A stretch of DNA of 56,904 nucleotides from Helicostylum pulchrum (GCA_025677825.1 JAIXMO010000095.1:1-56904), one strand, 5' to 3'. Counted from the first letter of the stretch, positions 24,597-34,680 are shown. Made by a program: numbers and translations. Notes: generated from the letters alone by a model not told the origin.

Positions 24597-25696
24597 ATGA
24601 CTTCAATTGGTACAGGAGTAAGTTTAAATGCTGCTGAAAAATTAAATAAATCTTGAACCCGGTAAAAACTAACCATAATTTTCTATTTCGTTCCTGATAG
24701 TACGATTTATCTGTTTCAACCTATTCTCCTGATGGACGCGTCTTTCAAGTAGAATATGCAAACAAGGCTGTTGATAACAGTGGGTAAATAAATGTAACAT
24801 TGCATTTCTTTTTTTCGTGCAAAAAAAAAGTAACACACGCCCCCCTTTTTTTTATATTTCAGTACTGCCATTGGTCTTCGTGTTAAAGATGGTGTTGTAT
24901 TAGCAGTTGAAAAACTTGTTCAATCAAAGCTTTTAGTTGCTGGAGCCAATCGTCGTATTCAAAGTGCAGATCTTCATATTGGCATTGTAAGCGAAATAAT
25001 TATTTTAATAACGTATACGTATACGTATACTAATTCAAAAGAAAAAAAAAAAACTAGGCTACAGCTGGTTTATTAGCTGACGGTAGACATCTTGTTAACA
25101 GAGCTCGTGATGAAGCACAAGCTTGGAGAGACATTTATAGACAACCTATTCCAGGAAAGACTATTGCTGATCGTTTAGGACAATATATTTCAGCTTATAC
25201 TTTATACTCTAGTGTTCGTCCTTTTGGTACAAGTACTATTATTGGTACTATGGTTGATGACGAACCTAGTTTATATATGGTTGAACCTTCCGGTGTTTAC
25301 TGGGTAAATATATATTTGAGCTGAAATGAAGAAAATAGTTTAATTTAACTTTTTTGGTTAGGGTTATCGTGGATGTGCTATTGGTAAGGGTAAATCTATT
25401 GCCAAGACAGAGATTGAGAAGCTTGACTTAGAGAGTATGACCGTTCGTGAAGCTGTTAAACAAATCACTAGAATGTAAGAGAATTTTTGTTTTTTTTGTA
25501 TGCAATTCTTATTGACTTTCCCTTTTATAATAGTATTTATTCATGTCATGATGATGCAAAGGATAAGGACTTTGAGTTGGAATTGAGTTGGATTTGTGCC
25601 GAATCTCAATATAAGCATCAATTTGTACCAAAGGATATCAAATTGGAAGCAGAAACATTAGCAAAGGAATCTTCAGATGATGAAATGGAAGATTAA
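24597..25696 (+). CDS. PRE10: 20S proteasome subunit alpha7 (PSMA3/Pre10)
   Basis: A 249-aa alpha-type subunit of the 20S core, which forms the outer ring gating substrate entry. Exons: 24597-24617, 24701-24783, 24863-24986, 25058-25303, 25362-25474, 25534-25696, in phase. The start [20 protein letters not shown], then [11 protein letters not shown], is the alpha-subunit signature and matches the PSMA3 N-terminus (IGTGYDLS). Also seen: [43 protein letters not shown] and [16 protein letters not shown], with an acidic C-terminal tail (SSDDEMED) typical of alpha7. The short first exon ends in GTAAGT. Intron 3 holds a palindromic ACGTATAC repeat (about 25013-25030). Length and motifs are those of an intact subunit. 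Confidence 0.96.
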
Positions 25697-25842
25697 ACTT
25701 TTTTTTTTTGACGTTTAAATAATAAAAAAAAGAACTTTATAAAAGACATTTCTCTCTTTTTTTTTTTTGGAGGAATCATTGATTCACGGTTCAGTTTGCA
25801 TGGTCGATCCAAAAAACTGTGACTTTTCGGCGTAAAAAGGAA

Positions 25843-26055
25843 TCATCCATAATAAAAATGATTAGCTGACGTATATGAAACAAATAAATAGATTACATCA
25901 CTAAATGGACGCCCTATTTTATCTTTTTTTTCTACAATTGTCTTTTTTCTTCTTTCTTCTTCACTTGCTACTTTGCGTTTTGTTTTTATGTTTTCGTTTT
26001 GCTTGTTTTTTGTTTTTGTACCAACCAGTACGGCTCTTCTTAGGGTAATGGTCAT
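25843..26055 (-). CDS. Small basic hypothetical protein (doubtful)
   Basis: A 70-aa open frame begins MTITLRRAVLVGTKTKNK and is Lys/Glu/Arg-rich (EEERRKKTIVEKKDK), with a more hydrophobic tail. It has its own ATG and lies 147 bp past the proteasome stop. I see no domain and no paralog. It may be a real small gene, a first exon, or chance. Confidence 0.25.
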   Translation of the reverse strand: MTITLRRAVLVGTKTKNKQNENIKTKRKVASEEERRKKTIVEKKDKIGRPFSDVIYLFVSYTSANHFYYG

Positions 26056-26199
26056 CTTTAAAGGTAAGTAAAAAAGTAATATGGTACACTTGTTTTAATC
26101 AAACGTGTAAATTGATTGTGTATCAAGGATTTCCTCCTTCTTTTATAAAACACTCTTCTCTTTTTGTGGCAACTACCCCCCTTTCTTTTGAAGAGTAAT

Positions 26200-27873
26200 A
26201 TGAGTTCTGCTGCTGAAGAATACTTAGTTAAAAATTACGGAAAAACAAGTTTTGTATTAACAGATTTCCTAAACATTCAAAATTGTAACGATCAAAAGGT
26301 CGTCAACTACACAAATCGAAAATAGTATGAATAAATGGAGAAATTGCCGTGCCATCAAAACAAGAAAAGACAAAGCAAAGAAAAAAGTTGTTGAGATAAT
26401 TTACAATGATAACTTTAGCGTAAGTTAATAGTGTATAAAGTCAGAGCAGCTACTAACGTTATACCATAGAATACACAAACTACCAAGTTGAACTTGTTCA
26501 GATCCGCATCAGAAATGCAACTAATTTATTCAACCGCTTTAGTTTAATCAAGTTCTCCTTCACGTTCTCCCTCAAATGATAATGGTACTAGTTACGATAA
26601 CTATGTCCAACGTACCAGTATTCTTAGTAAGCCATCTGATGAATTAATTGTGCAGAAAAATAAACTGCACAAAGACTATTTAGTCTCTAATAATGTAAAT
26701 ATTAAACATTATTGATTTAAACCATAATGATGACATGTGAGTTCTTCCTCCGCCCTGTTTATCTCTATACACGAAATGATTTAATTCGAAAAAGTCAAGA
26801 TAAACAAGTAGAACTACAAGTAGACGAAGAGATTTCAGTTGACGACATCATTCTTCTAGTTAGATGGTGACTTAACCTCTAATATTACAGATGAAGATAT
26901 TTACTAAGAAGCGTGCAATGAAGCCAAAGCGTTATTTTAGCCTCAAATCCCGAGATTCTAAAGGATCGATGACAAATTTAAGAATACTACTGGTAATGAT
27001 GCCTACTCCGGTATTATTAAATTTTACAGGTAAGTGCATTACAGAGAAAAAAATTGTAGATGCCGAAGATTATATTAATAACTCGCCTTAACCTTACTAT
27101 ATCAAGAATATCCTATTTTCATTGAAATCTACGTATTCCCAAGGTTATTCTGCAGACTTATTAAACGAAAGTACTATCGCGAAAGATAGTTTAGTCCCAT
27201 TGCTTGATAGCTATTTCCCCAGTATCAAGAAGACGACTAGTTTTGGTGCGGATAAAGACTTTCCCGAATCAAGAAAAAGATTTAAAAAAATGGACCCCTC
27301 ATTATATGAACACGTACGAAGAGCAGATTTTTCTATTGTAAGTAATTCGTCAAGGCAAAATCAGTAAAATCTCAAAAAAAATCTGGCAGCGATCTTATAA
27401 AAATGGCAAGATATATGAAATACACTAGGTACTCTCATAGTAGTGGTCGACCTCTTTTTACAGAGTCCTAATTAGGATGGGGGCGAAGGACTGACTCTGG
27501 GGACTGTTTTGCACCTTAATTAGGATTCTGTAAAAGGAAACCAACCAAATAAAAAAAAGAGGTTGACCACCTACTATGAGAGTACCTACTATAGACGACA
27601 TTGAGCATGATGGATTTAAAACTGTAAGTGTCTGTAATTGGAATGCTTGCTAGTTAGTGGAAAAACGATTCCAACTTATAATATGACACATGCACATACG
27701 ATTTTTTATATTATTTCCACAAACTTGCTAAATTTTATATTCCAACAGATTACTATGATATGTATAGAATTGTCTCTATCTTCCCTGTACTTGACCAGCT
27801 CAAAAACATCGTTACATAAACCAGTGACATTCTCACTGCTCTCACACAGAACCGAACAGCCGAAATCAACTTA
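26200..27873 (+). pseudogene. Decayed multi-exon gene interrupted by a MITE
   Basis: Coding-like sequence starts at the ATG at 26200 (MSSAAEEYLVKNYGKTSFVL), with stops near 26323-26335. It continues in another frame (MNKWRNCRAIKTRKDK...), uses a good intron (26420-26469: GTAAGT, internal CTAAC, CATAG) and resumes NTQTTKLNLFRSASEMQLIY, then a stop. Further downstream: SLKSTYSQGYSADLLNESTI, PLLDSYFPSIKK, DPSLYEHVRRADFSIV, then KMARYMKYT up to the element at 27428. After the element the frame resumes TIDDIEHDGFKTVSVC, and later DYYDMYRIVSIFPVLDQLKN with a stop. No known domain is recognised; the pattern fits an expanded Mucoromycota family of unknown function (inference). At least four independent breaks make it a pseudogene. 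Confidence 0.6.
27428..27586. mobile_element. MITE, 159 bp, with TA target-site duplication
   Basis: Perfect 16-bp terminal inverted repeats GGTACTCTCATAGTAG at 27428-27443 and its complement at 27571-27586. With one 1-nt gap the similarity extends to about 33 bp (TGGTCGACCTCTTTTT against GTGGTCAACCTCTTTTT). A second inner inverted repeat, CAGAGTCCTAATTAGG / CCTTAATTAGGATTCTG, lets the whole element fold as a long hairpin. It is flanked by TA on both sides (27426-27427 and 27587-27588), the target of Tc1/mariner-type transposases. There is no coding capacity. Removing the element plus one TA joins the flanking host codons in frame. Confidence 0.85.
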
Positions 27874-28089
27874 AACTAAAAACGTACCATTCACCAGCCC
27901 TGATTCCTGAAGAAAGGATTAAATGAGTAAATTTAAACACGGATGAAGCAATAAGAGAAAGACGACGTCTTCACTTTGAATAACTTCCCTCCCGGAACAT
28001 AAAGCTTTTAGAGGGGGGGGGGGTGCTCTTTTACTTATTATCCCTTTATTTACATCAAACAGTTTCTTTTATTTACAAAAAATAAATAA

Positions 28090-28460
28090 ATAAAATACAT
28101 CACATAAAATAAGATTGAATTTATCAAACAGACTTCTATCACTTTTTACTGCATGCCATCAAGTTTTATTTCAGAATTAAGTTGAGTCAGATTTTTGGCG
28201 ATGGTGACGATGATGTTACAGAAAATAAAAAGAGTGTTGTCGAAGGCGAATCACCAGTAGGCTCATCAGGCTCAGGCAAACACTTGATAAGCGGTAAATT
28301 CGGGAAGCGTATCCGGGTCGAAATAATCTGGTAGAGATAACAATAATACAATAGGAAGAAAAGCGGATATTGTCGATAGGTTGCTTATGGAGAAAACGCC
28401 TTATTATCCACAGTTAAGAAACGTTTTGTATCGTTATTAAATCAAGTTTCTTCATACTTA
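28090..28460 (+). pseudogene. Short coding-like relic
   Basis: One frame is open from about 28162 to 28330 and reads RIKLSQIFGDGDDDVTENKK...SGKFGKRIRVEIIW. It then meets several stops, with later islands (GENALLSTVKKRFVSLLNQV) in the same frame. There is no start codon or domain. It lies between the MITE-split gene and the UGT fragment and may belong to the former's family. Confidence 0.35.
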
Positions 28461-28754
28461 AAAGTAAAATAAAAACTAACCTCAATTACATAAGCCTTTG
28501 GAAGCTCGTTTACTGTCAAGTTCAGGCAGACCAGGAAAGAGTAAATACCAGAGATAAACGTCAAATGAGCCTCCTCGTAAATGGTACAAAAGAAGAGTTA
28601 CTTTCGATTGCATGAGCCACCCAGGGTCCCCCAATTACTATACATCTTGATTTTATACAGGTTGTAAAAAAGGTTAAATCTATAATTCTTGGATGGTCTT
28701 TTTTTTTTTTTCATGCGATTTTTGTGTGGTGAATCCCATCCTGATTTAATACTA

Positions 28755-28915
28755 AATCCTAAAGACTTTCTGTAAACTCATAGATGAGTAGCATATGTAG
28801 CATCTAGTCGACTGGCACTAGGTAAAGAATCCGATGGTACTTTAGTCTTGACTGGCCTTTTGGAATCTCTTGAATCAAAATATATTGATGGTGTTATTTG
28901 GTGTATGCGAAATTC
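28755..28915 (+). pseudogene. UDP-glycosyltransferase fragment, broken by stops
   Basis: Plus-strand translation gives DFL-stop-THR-stop-VAYVASSRLALGKESDGTLVLTGLLESLESKYIDGVIW. It lines up with FLSTHKRVAYIAFGQHVSGK and ESDGTLVLTGLLESLESKLI in the UGT array at 41.9-49.4 kb. About 50 codons survive, with two nonsense codons. It is roughly 13 kb from the array and on the opposite strand, so it is a dispersed, decayed copy of one exon segment. Flanks on both sides show no further UGT similarity. Confidence 0.8.
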
Positions 28916-29002
28916 CTTTTTTTTATTGGATAACAAAAAAAAGTTTATAAATGCCCTTTTAAAAAAAAATGCAACAACATTTTTTTTTTTTACTCTGTAA
29001 AT

Positions 29003-30836
29003 ATGAATGGTACCAAAAAGATAAAATGTGTACTAGAAACGCATTACAGAATACCTCCACCTGTATTGATGATCCTGATGGGTAATTTACCTCAAGTATC
29101 TAGCTCTATTGAAGACGTAACAGATGAGAGTCTAGATGAATCGCAAATTATTAAGGTTCCTAAAGAAGATGGTTGGAACAAAGTTGGACTTGATGAAGTA
29201 GACGAGGTATATATATATATACATTCCATGTATAAAGACAAGACGCTCAATAACTTTTTTTTATTAACAATAGGAGCCAGTTCCTTCAGCAGCAGATATT
29301 ATAACGCGATCACCTTCACCCAATATACCCATTAACAACAGTTACTTGATATCAGCTTCGGCGGGAGGAAAAAGCATAGTTTTAGCATACAAGACAAAAT
29401 TTGTCATTGTCCAGCTAAACAACGAAGAAGAGTATTCAGCATTGGGCCAAGGATCGGGATGCCAGCAACCAGGTGAAGAAATCACTTCGATATTATGCTT
29501 ACCGTTATTTGTCCCCTCGACTCGATTAACACAAAACTATATCATGTGCGGTTACAATACGGGCTGGATCAGAGTGTTTTCAGATGCTGGCGTACTGTTA
29601 ACAGAACAACAATTGGAAGTAACTCCTGTCATTAGTATTAAAGTAAGAACTCCACCACCCGTTGTCAAGATATCAAATCAACAAGCTTTAAATCAAGATG
29701 AAGACATCACTATTCTATTTGGCGGAAACCGTGTAGTAAGTATTGATGGACAGAGTTTATGGATGGTATTAAGAGTATGTGATGGGCAAAGAGAAAGTGG
29801 TATTGATGCGAGTCGTATGCATACTGCTTTTACATATAAAAAATGGGATTTACAACATCAAGAAGAAGTGAGAGATGTGGTCAGTCTAGGTCCTTCCGCT
29901 GTATATAATGTAACTCCGTTTATGGATAACACCATCACAATCTCAACTAATTCTATGTCTCCGGAAAAGACTGCAACAGCAAGGTATATTGGCGTTGGTT
30001 TACAGCCCATGTTTAGCTATTATGCTACCTCGGAATCTACTCGACCTTTAATGTCACCTGCTTCCATGGCGAGCTATGTTGTTTCACGTGTTACGACACC
30101 CGTGTTTTCATTTGCAAAGTCTTGGTGGGGTACATCCAACCTATCAGCTGGTAGCAGAAGAAACAATTCACCCACACCTTACGTACCTGACTTGCACCGA
30201 CCACCCAGCCATATCGAACCCGCCACACCCATCCCATCCATCCTCTCTGTTCAAGACTCTAACCGAAAGATCAACCAAATATCAGTCAGTCCACCTGTCA
30301 CCAGTGCGCAACGACACTTACTAGCAGCTACATCCGACGCACTTGGTAGAGTCATCCTATGGGACCTAATGGAATCCGAAATGATTCGTATGTGGAAAGG
30401 AGTAAGAGATGCAGTCTGTGGTTGGGTAGAGGTATTTGAACATGAATTATATGAAACTGAAATGGAATCAAGACCAAAAGTATTGCTGTTTTTGGTGATT
30501 TATTCTTGTAAGAGAGGCTTTTTAAAGGTGTTTCAGATGAGGCATGGTAAACAGGTGGGTGCCTATCATGTGGGGTCTGGGTGGCAGCTGGTACCGTGCG
30601 CGAGAGAACCCTTAGGAAGTAGTATGGTCAGTCCTGAAAGAAGAAGGTGTTCAAGTGAAAAGAGTGAGTATGGTGGGTTGTCAAATTGTTTGTTGGTTGG
30701 ACCTGACGGTGAAGTAAGAAAGATTAAGATTGTTTTAAAGGATGTGGTGCAAGCAGAGGTAACAAAGGCAAGCCAAGATGAAGAAGGTGAAGATGAAGAG
30801 GAGAAACCGGTATTAGTGGATGGTAATGAATTATAA
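29003..30836 (+). CDS. Rab3 GTPase-activating protein regulatory (non-catalytic) subunit-like, short form
   Basis: 588 aa, two exons (29003-29206, 29274-30836). It matches the N-terminal beta-propeller-like domain of RAB3GAP2: ITSILCLPLFVPS, NYIMCGYNTGWIRVFSDAGV then LLTEQQLEVTPV, DITILFGGNRVVSIDGQSLW, AFTYKKWDLQ, SDALGRVILWDLMESEMIRM then WKGVRDA, and FLVIYSCKRGFLKVFQMRHG. In animals this subunit partners RAB3GAP1 to activate Rab18 and to control autophagy and lipid droplets. The animal protein has about 1390 residues; this one stops after the N-terminal domain with an acidic tail (DEEGEDEEEKPV). Either fungal forms are short, or a 3' exon was missed. The spacer after it shows no continuation of the family. 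An earlier 5' exon cannot be excluded. Confidence 0.8.
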
Positions 30837-31484
30837 GCCTTGTATTCCTCTTTTTTTAATACCTGGCAGAATAAAACAATCTGTATATTTTTAGCATCAT
30901 TTTTATATAATACATTTGTAAAATTCTCAGTTATTTTTTTAAATGGGAACACGCTAATGCTTTTTTTTTCTGTGATATAATACTTTTTTTTTAAAAAAAT
31001 AATCAAGTAACGAGACTTCATGACTGGTGCACTTCAATTTAACCCTTCTTTTATGTGCTGCAATTCTATTTTTTTTCCTCTTTTACCTGGGTAATTTAAA
31101 AAAGCAAAAAACAAGTCGTCATTTTAATCTGTCAAAACACGGCACTTTATTTCAATTAAAAAATGACGGTAGAGTGATCGTATTTCAGTTGATTAATTTT
31201 TTATAACTAAAGTTACCACTTGCAAATAAATATAGCAATTTTTTTATCAAGGTTAAAAGTAAAGATAACTCGGGTAACTCTAAATTGATTTAAGTCATTG
31301 TATTCCACGTAATGCAGATTGATTTTCTTTCTACATAAATAATATATGCGTGGTTGAATTTAAAACTTTATGAAACTGGTTCCCTAATTCAGGATATTGT
31401 ATTTGGGGGTATTTACTATTGAATCGTAATAATAACTATAAAAAAAAGGGTACCGAAGTTCTTCCCTCCCTCTTTCTAGAGGCA
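30837..31484. other. Intergenic spacer
   Basis: About 650 bp, AT-rich, with no gene. It contains the 3' flank of the RAB3GAP2-like gene and the upstream region of the thaumatin-like gene, including a C/T-rich block (CTTCCCTCCCTCTTTC, 31460-31475) just before its TATA box. Confidence 0.45.
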
Positions 31485-31494
31485 TTATAAAAAA
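31485..31494 (+). promoter_or_regulatory. TATA box of the thaumatin-like gene
   Basis: TTATAAAAAA lies about 40 bp before the ATG at 31529, preceded by a pyrimidine-rich block. The short distance implies a very short 5' UTR. Confidence 0.45.
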
Positions 31495-31528
31495 GAAACA
31501 GTTTAAAAAAACTTTTTGTTCTTTACAA

Positions 31529-32242
31529 ATGTTGCTAACCACTCTGTATCTTGTCTATTTCCTCGGTCCAACCTTCGCCGCTCCTTCTTTCCAACCAGAT
31601 ACCAGAGACGCAACGACACTAGTTAAAATAATAAATAAATGTAAAAAACCTATTCAGCTGTATCAGCTAGGTAATCAACAATCACAAAGCTCGGACGTTA
31701 CAGTGAATGTAGGCGGTACACAATCGTATCGATTCAATGGACCTTGGTCAGGCAGATTTTGGGCTAGACATGAAGAGTGCTGGAAAAGTAGCATATGCCA
31801 AGGCGCAAGTACAACAGTACCCGCTTCCTTGGTAGAATTTACGTTTCTTTCTGCAGACGGTAATGATTTTTACGATATTTCATTTGTGGATGGATATAAT
31901 TTACCGGTCTCTATTGAACCAGAAAAATCAAGTAAAGATGATAGCAATAAAGGAGATTATTGGTGTCGAAAACCCGTGTGTCATAACGTACCAAATTGTC
32001 CTTCAGAATTACAGGTTTGGGTAGGTGGTGTTTATAGTGCTTGTCAATCTGCTTGTTCTAAATTTGGAAATCAAGAGTATTGTTGTGCTGGATTGTTTGA
32101 TACACCTAAAAAGTGTGGTATAAACAAGTACGCTCAGTTGGTAAAAGACGAATGCCCTGATGCGTATAGTTTTGCATATGATGATGAGAAAAGTTTATAC
32201 CAGTGTCGAGCCCCTGTTTATACAGTTACTTGGTGTCCTTAA
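31529..32242 (+). CDS. Secreted thaumatin-like protein
   Basis: A 237-aa single-exon gene. An N-terminal signal peptide (MLLTTLYLVYFLGPTFAAP) is followed by a thaumatin fold: VKIINKCKKPIQLYQLGN (strand 1), VNVGGTQSYRF, WSGRFWARHEECWKSSICQG, VEFTFLSADGNDFYDISFVD then GYNLPVSIEP, and PDAYSFAYDDE near the C-terminus. The D-I-S-x-V-D-G-x-N-L-P segment and the many cysteines are typical of the family. Thaumatin-like proteins of plants and fungi can bind or cleave beta-1,3-glucans; the role here (cell-wall remodelling or antagonism) is inference. The ORF is complete, and the first ATG fits both the signal peptide and the TATA box. Confidence 0.9.
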   Translation: MLLTTLYLVYFLGPTFAAPSFQPDTRDATTLVKIINKCKKPIQLYQLGNQQSQSSDVTVNVGGTQSYRFNGPWSGRFWARHEECWKSSICQGASTTVPASLVEFTFLSADGNDFYDISFVDGYNLPVSIEPEKSSKDDSNKGDYWCRKPVCHNVPNCPSELQVWVGGVYSACQSACSKFGNQEYCCAGLFDTPKKCGINKYAQLVKDECPDAYSFAYDDEKSLYQCRAPVYTVTWCP

Positions 32243-32486
32243 TTTTTTTTGTAGCGCCAATAACCTCATTTGCGCACCAGGTTTTTTTTCTATGTTCACT
32301 TCTGAATGTATGCCTTGAATCCAAAGTCTGATCATCGAGTAGGGTACTGGCATTTAAAAATTCGCCCAACTATATAACAACGTCATAGACAGTGCGGAAA
32401 TTATAAAACCAAATTCTTTTACTCAAGTATATTTGAGTGTTCGAACAATTGGTAGTATTGTTTTATTTATTTATTTTCAATCCGTT

Positions 32487-32830
32487 ATGGTAAAAAAAAA
32501 AGTAGACACAAAAATCTCTGTAAAAGTACTTCGAAAGAGAGCGGAAAAAAAAAAAAAAAAAGAATATCGCGTGATAAAAAGATAATTAAATATATTGAAA
32601 AATATGCCTTTCAGAATGTAGCGCATTTTCATTTGATTCAACCATGTTATTTGTCACTATTATGGTTTACAGCTCTTTTTATTTTATGGCTTTATAAAAG
32701 TGGAAGGGGGATTACAAGATATTTTTGTCTCACGACATCATGAATTTTTTTTAAATCGTTAGTAAAATTACTAGTAAATAAAATAATATGCCTTTAAAAA
32801 TGTAGCGCGTTTTTATTTGATTTTTAAAAA
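32487..32830. repeat. Direct-repeat copy 1 (pair with 34362-34680)
   Basis: Shares with 34362-34680, in the same order and orientation: GGTAAAAAAAAAAGT-(A)G(A)CACAAAAAT, GTAAAAGTACTT, AATGTAGCGC-TTTTCAT, TTATGG-TTT-TAAAAGT and TTTTTAAATCGTTA. The AATGTAGCGCGTTTT(C/T)AT block recurs once more at about 32797-32815. Noncoding; function unknown. Confidence 0.5.
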
Positions 32831-33159
32831 AAAGTGTAAAGGCTGCCTAATGGCTCTTTTTTATTAGACGTTTTGGGTCATTGAAGCAACATCCAGCATC
32901 AGTATATTATCCAATTTGTAGATGAAAACAAAAGGCCTACAATTTTTCAGCTGTCGATTTTTTTTTAAAAAAGTAAAATTACTTACTGTCCAGCTTCTTC
33001 AAATAAAGCATGTACCGGAATTTCCATATAATCGACAAAATCCACAATTGCCTGAAACTCTTCAAAAATTTACAACAATTTTTACGAATTCAATAATCGA
33101 ATACTCTGTGCAACTGTCTGATTTAATCGAGTATGAATAAGGTCTTACGTCTAATAATG

Positions 33160-33784
33160 AAAATATATCAGTAATTGATAAATAAAAACTACATGAATTC
33201 GTAACAAGTACCTCTTAAAGGATCTGCAAATGAAGATAGCGTGATATCATGTGGAGTTCATTCTAACAGAATATCGGGAGCTGTACTATCGAATCGACTA
33301 AATGAATCACGAATATCAAGCGGACTAATAACAAAATGATCCAATTGATTTTTATCATACAAAGGTGCAGTCTCGTCTCCATCTTTATAATTCATATAAT
33401 TAGTATATGATGATTTATCCTTGTAGATCAGTTTCATAATAAATCGAGGTCCAAATTCTGTCGTAGGCACAATTGATACTTGACACGTTTGAATCGATTT
33501 CAAACAGTCATAGTTTTTTTTATAATACCATTCAGACTCTACCAAAAAAAAATAAAAAAAAATAAAAAATTATGCTCTCACAGAAAGAAAACTTTTTTTT
33601 ACCTTGTTGGAAATAGTACATTGCATTGAAATCTCAGGTGAATCACGTCGCAGTTATTTGTAATCTCTAAAGAACAAAGGAAACAAGCGAACCAAAGCTT
33701 GCGCAGTACGAGAATGGTTAAATGTAGACAAAATAAGCTATATTGACAACAAAGTATATTAATATTAACAGGTTTGATCACCAT
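33160..33784 (-). pseudogene. Relic or short gene of unknown family
   Basis: Two minus-strand coding-like segments. The upstream one (33784-33603) starts ATG and ends at a plausible donor (AAG|GTAAAA). The second (33545-33258) reads VESEWYYKKNYDCLKSIQTC then QVSIVPTTEFGPRFIMKLIY... and ends TAPDILLE-stop; the same frame continues past the stop with TPHDITLSSFADPLRGTCYE. Read-through sense beyond a stop suggests decay from a longer protein. No domain recognised. Confidence 0.45.
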
Positions 33785-34112
33785 GATTTTTTTTTCTTAC
33801 CTAATTGTTACGAATATCCAAATTGACGAGTTTGCTGAAATTCAGAAACAGATCCAATGTTGCAGAAAAAAATAATAATTTGCAAAAGTCAACATTGCGA
33901 TACATATTGTCAGTTATCGCGAGAGCAAAAAAAAAAAAAAAAATTACCTTTGAAATGTTCTACGGGTAAATTAGTACTGAATTACATACTGTTTTTTTTT
34001 TATTATTTAGGCAAAGGAAAAAAGTGAAACGCGTTCTATCTACACGATCTCCAAAAAGTGTGACGCATTTACCTTTAACTTGCTGTGTTTATTTCAGTTT
34101 TAAGCGTTATTT

Positions 34113-34323
34113 ACCTGAGCTTAACCTTCATACAATACTCAGCACCTTCTTTAATGGTGAAGGGTATATTCTTGGCTTGATTAATAGCCTTTGATTTTTA
34201 TTATTACCTGGTGTAGACAAATCATTTCCAGCGCCTAATGTTTGATAGTCTTCAAGATTTCTTCTTTTCTCCTGGTTTATAACTTGTCGTTTTAGTAGGT
34301 ACAAGGCCGTCGTCTTCAGTCAT
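34113..34323 (-). pseudogene. Rho GDP-dissociation inhibitor-like relic
   Basis: From the ATG at 34323, minus strand: MTEDDGLVPTKTTSYKPGEK, then a 1-nt frame break, LEDYQTLGAGNDLSTPG, a 19-nt GT...AG remnant too short to splice, and AINQAKNIPFTIKEGAEYCM then KVKLR, ending at a donor-like site. The FTIKEGAEYCMKVKLR segment matches the RhoGDI core (F-x-x-K-E-G-x-E-Y-x-x-K), and GEKKxxxEYQ fits its N-terminal regulatory arm. RhoGDI proteins extract Rho GTPases from membranes. Most of the immunoglobulin-like domain is missing, so only a fragment remains. Confidence 0.55.
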
Positions 34324-34361
34324 AGTATATTTTTTAAAAAGAAAAAAAAAACCTGTTAAGG

Positions 34362-34680
34362 TAAAAAAAAAAGTTAGCACAAAAATTACGATGTTTTCTT
34401 AGTAAAAGTACTTTCAAATGTAGCGCGTTTTCATACAAGTACAGCTATGTTGTGTTTTACTATTGTTAATTAGACAATTCTTTTTTTCTTATGGTTTTGT
34501 AAAAGTTGATTTGTTTTTTGCATGATATTACTGTTATGGTAAACAAAATTTCGGTTCCCGAGATTATGGTTTTTTTTTTGCATGATATTCGTTCCCCGAG
34601 ATTATGGTTTTTTAAATCGTTATTTCTTGTTAATAAAACAACTTGTGAATAAGATAATATTCAATACTCTCTCCTTCCTA
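34362..34680. repeat. Direct-repeat copy 2 (pair with 32487-32830)
   Basis: See the copy at 32487-32830 for shared blocks. This copy includes an internal tandem duplication (34513-34612) absent from copy 1. Together the two copies bracket the relic genes at 33.1-34.3 kb. Confidence 0.5.
34513..34612. repeat. Imperfect tandem duplication
   Basis: TTTTTTGCATGATATT followed by CCCGAGATTATGGTTTTTT occurs twice in a row, the first copy carrying about 22 extra bases between the blocks. It is noncoding and recent-looking, as the shared blocks are nearly identical. Confidence 0.7.

Noticed and set aside
32922..33140. 72-aa plus-strand frame ending VQLSDLIEYE
   Set aside because: The coding-like tail has no domain and lies opposite another possible relic; kept only as part of the debris zone.
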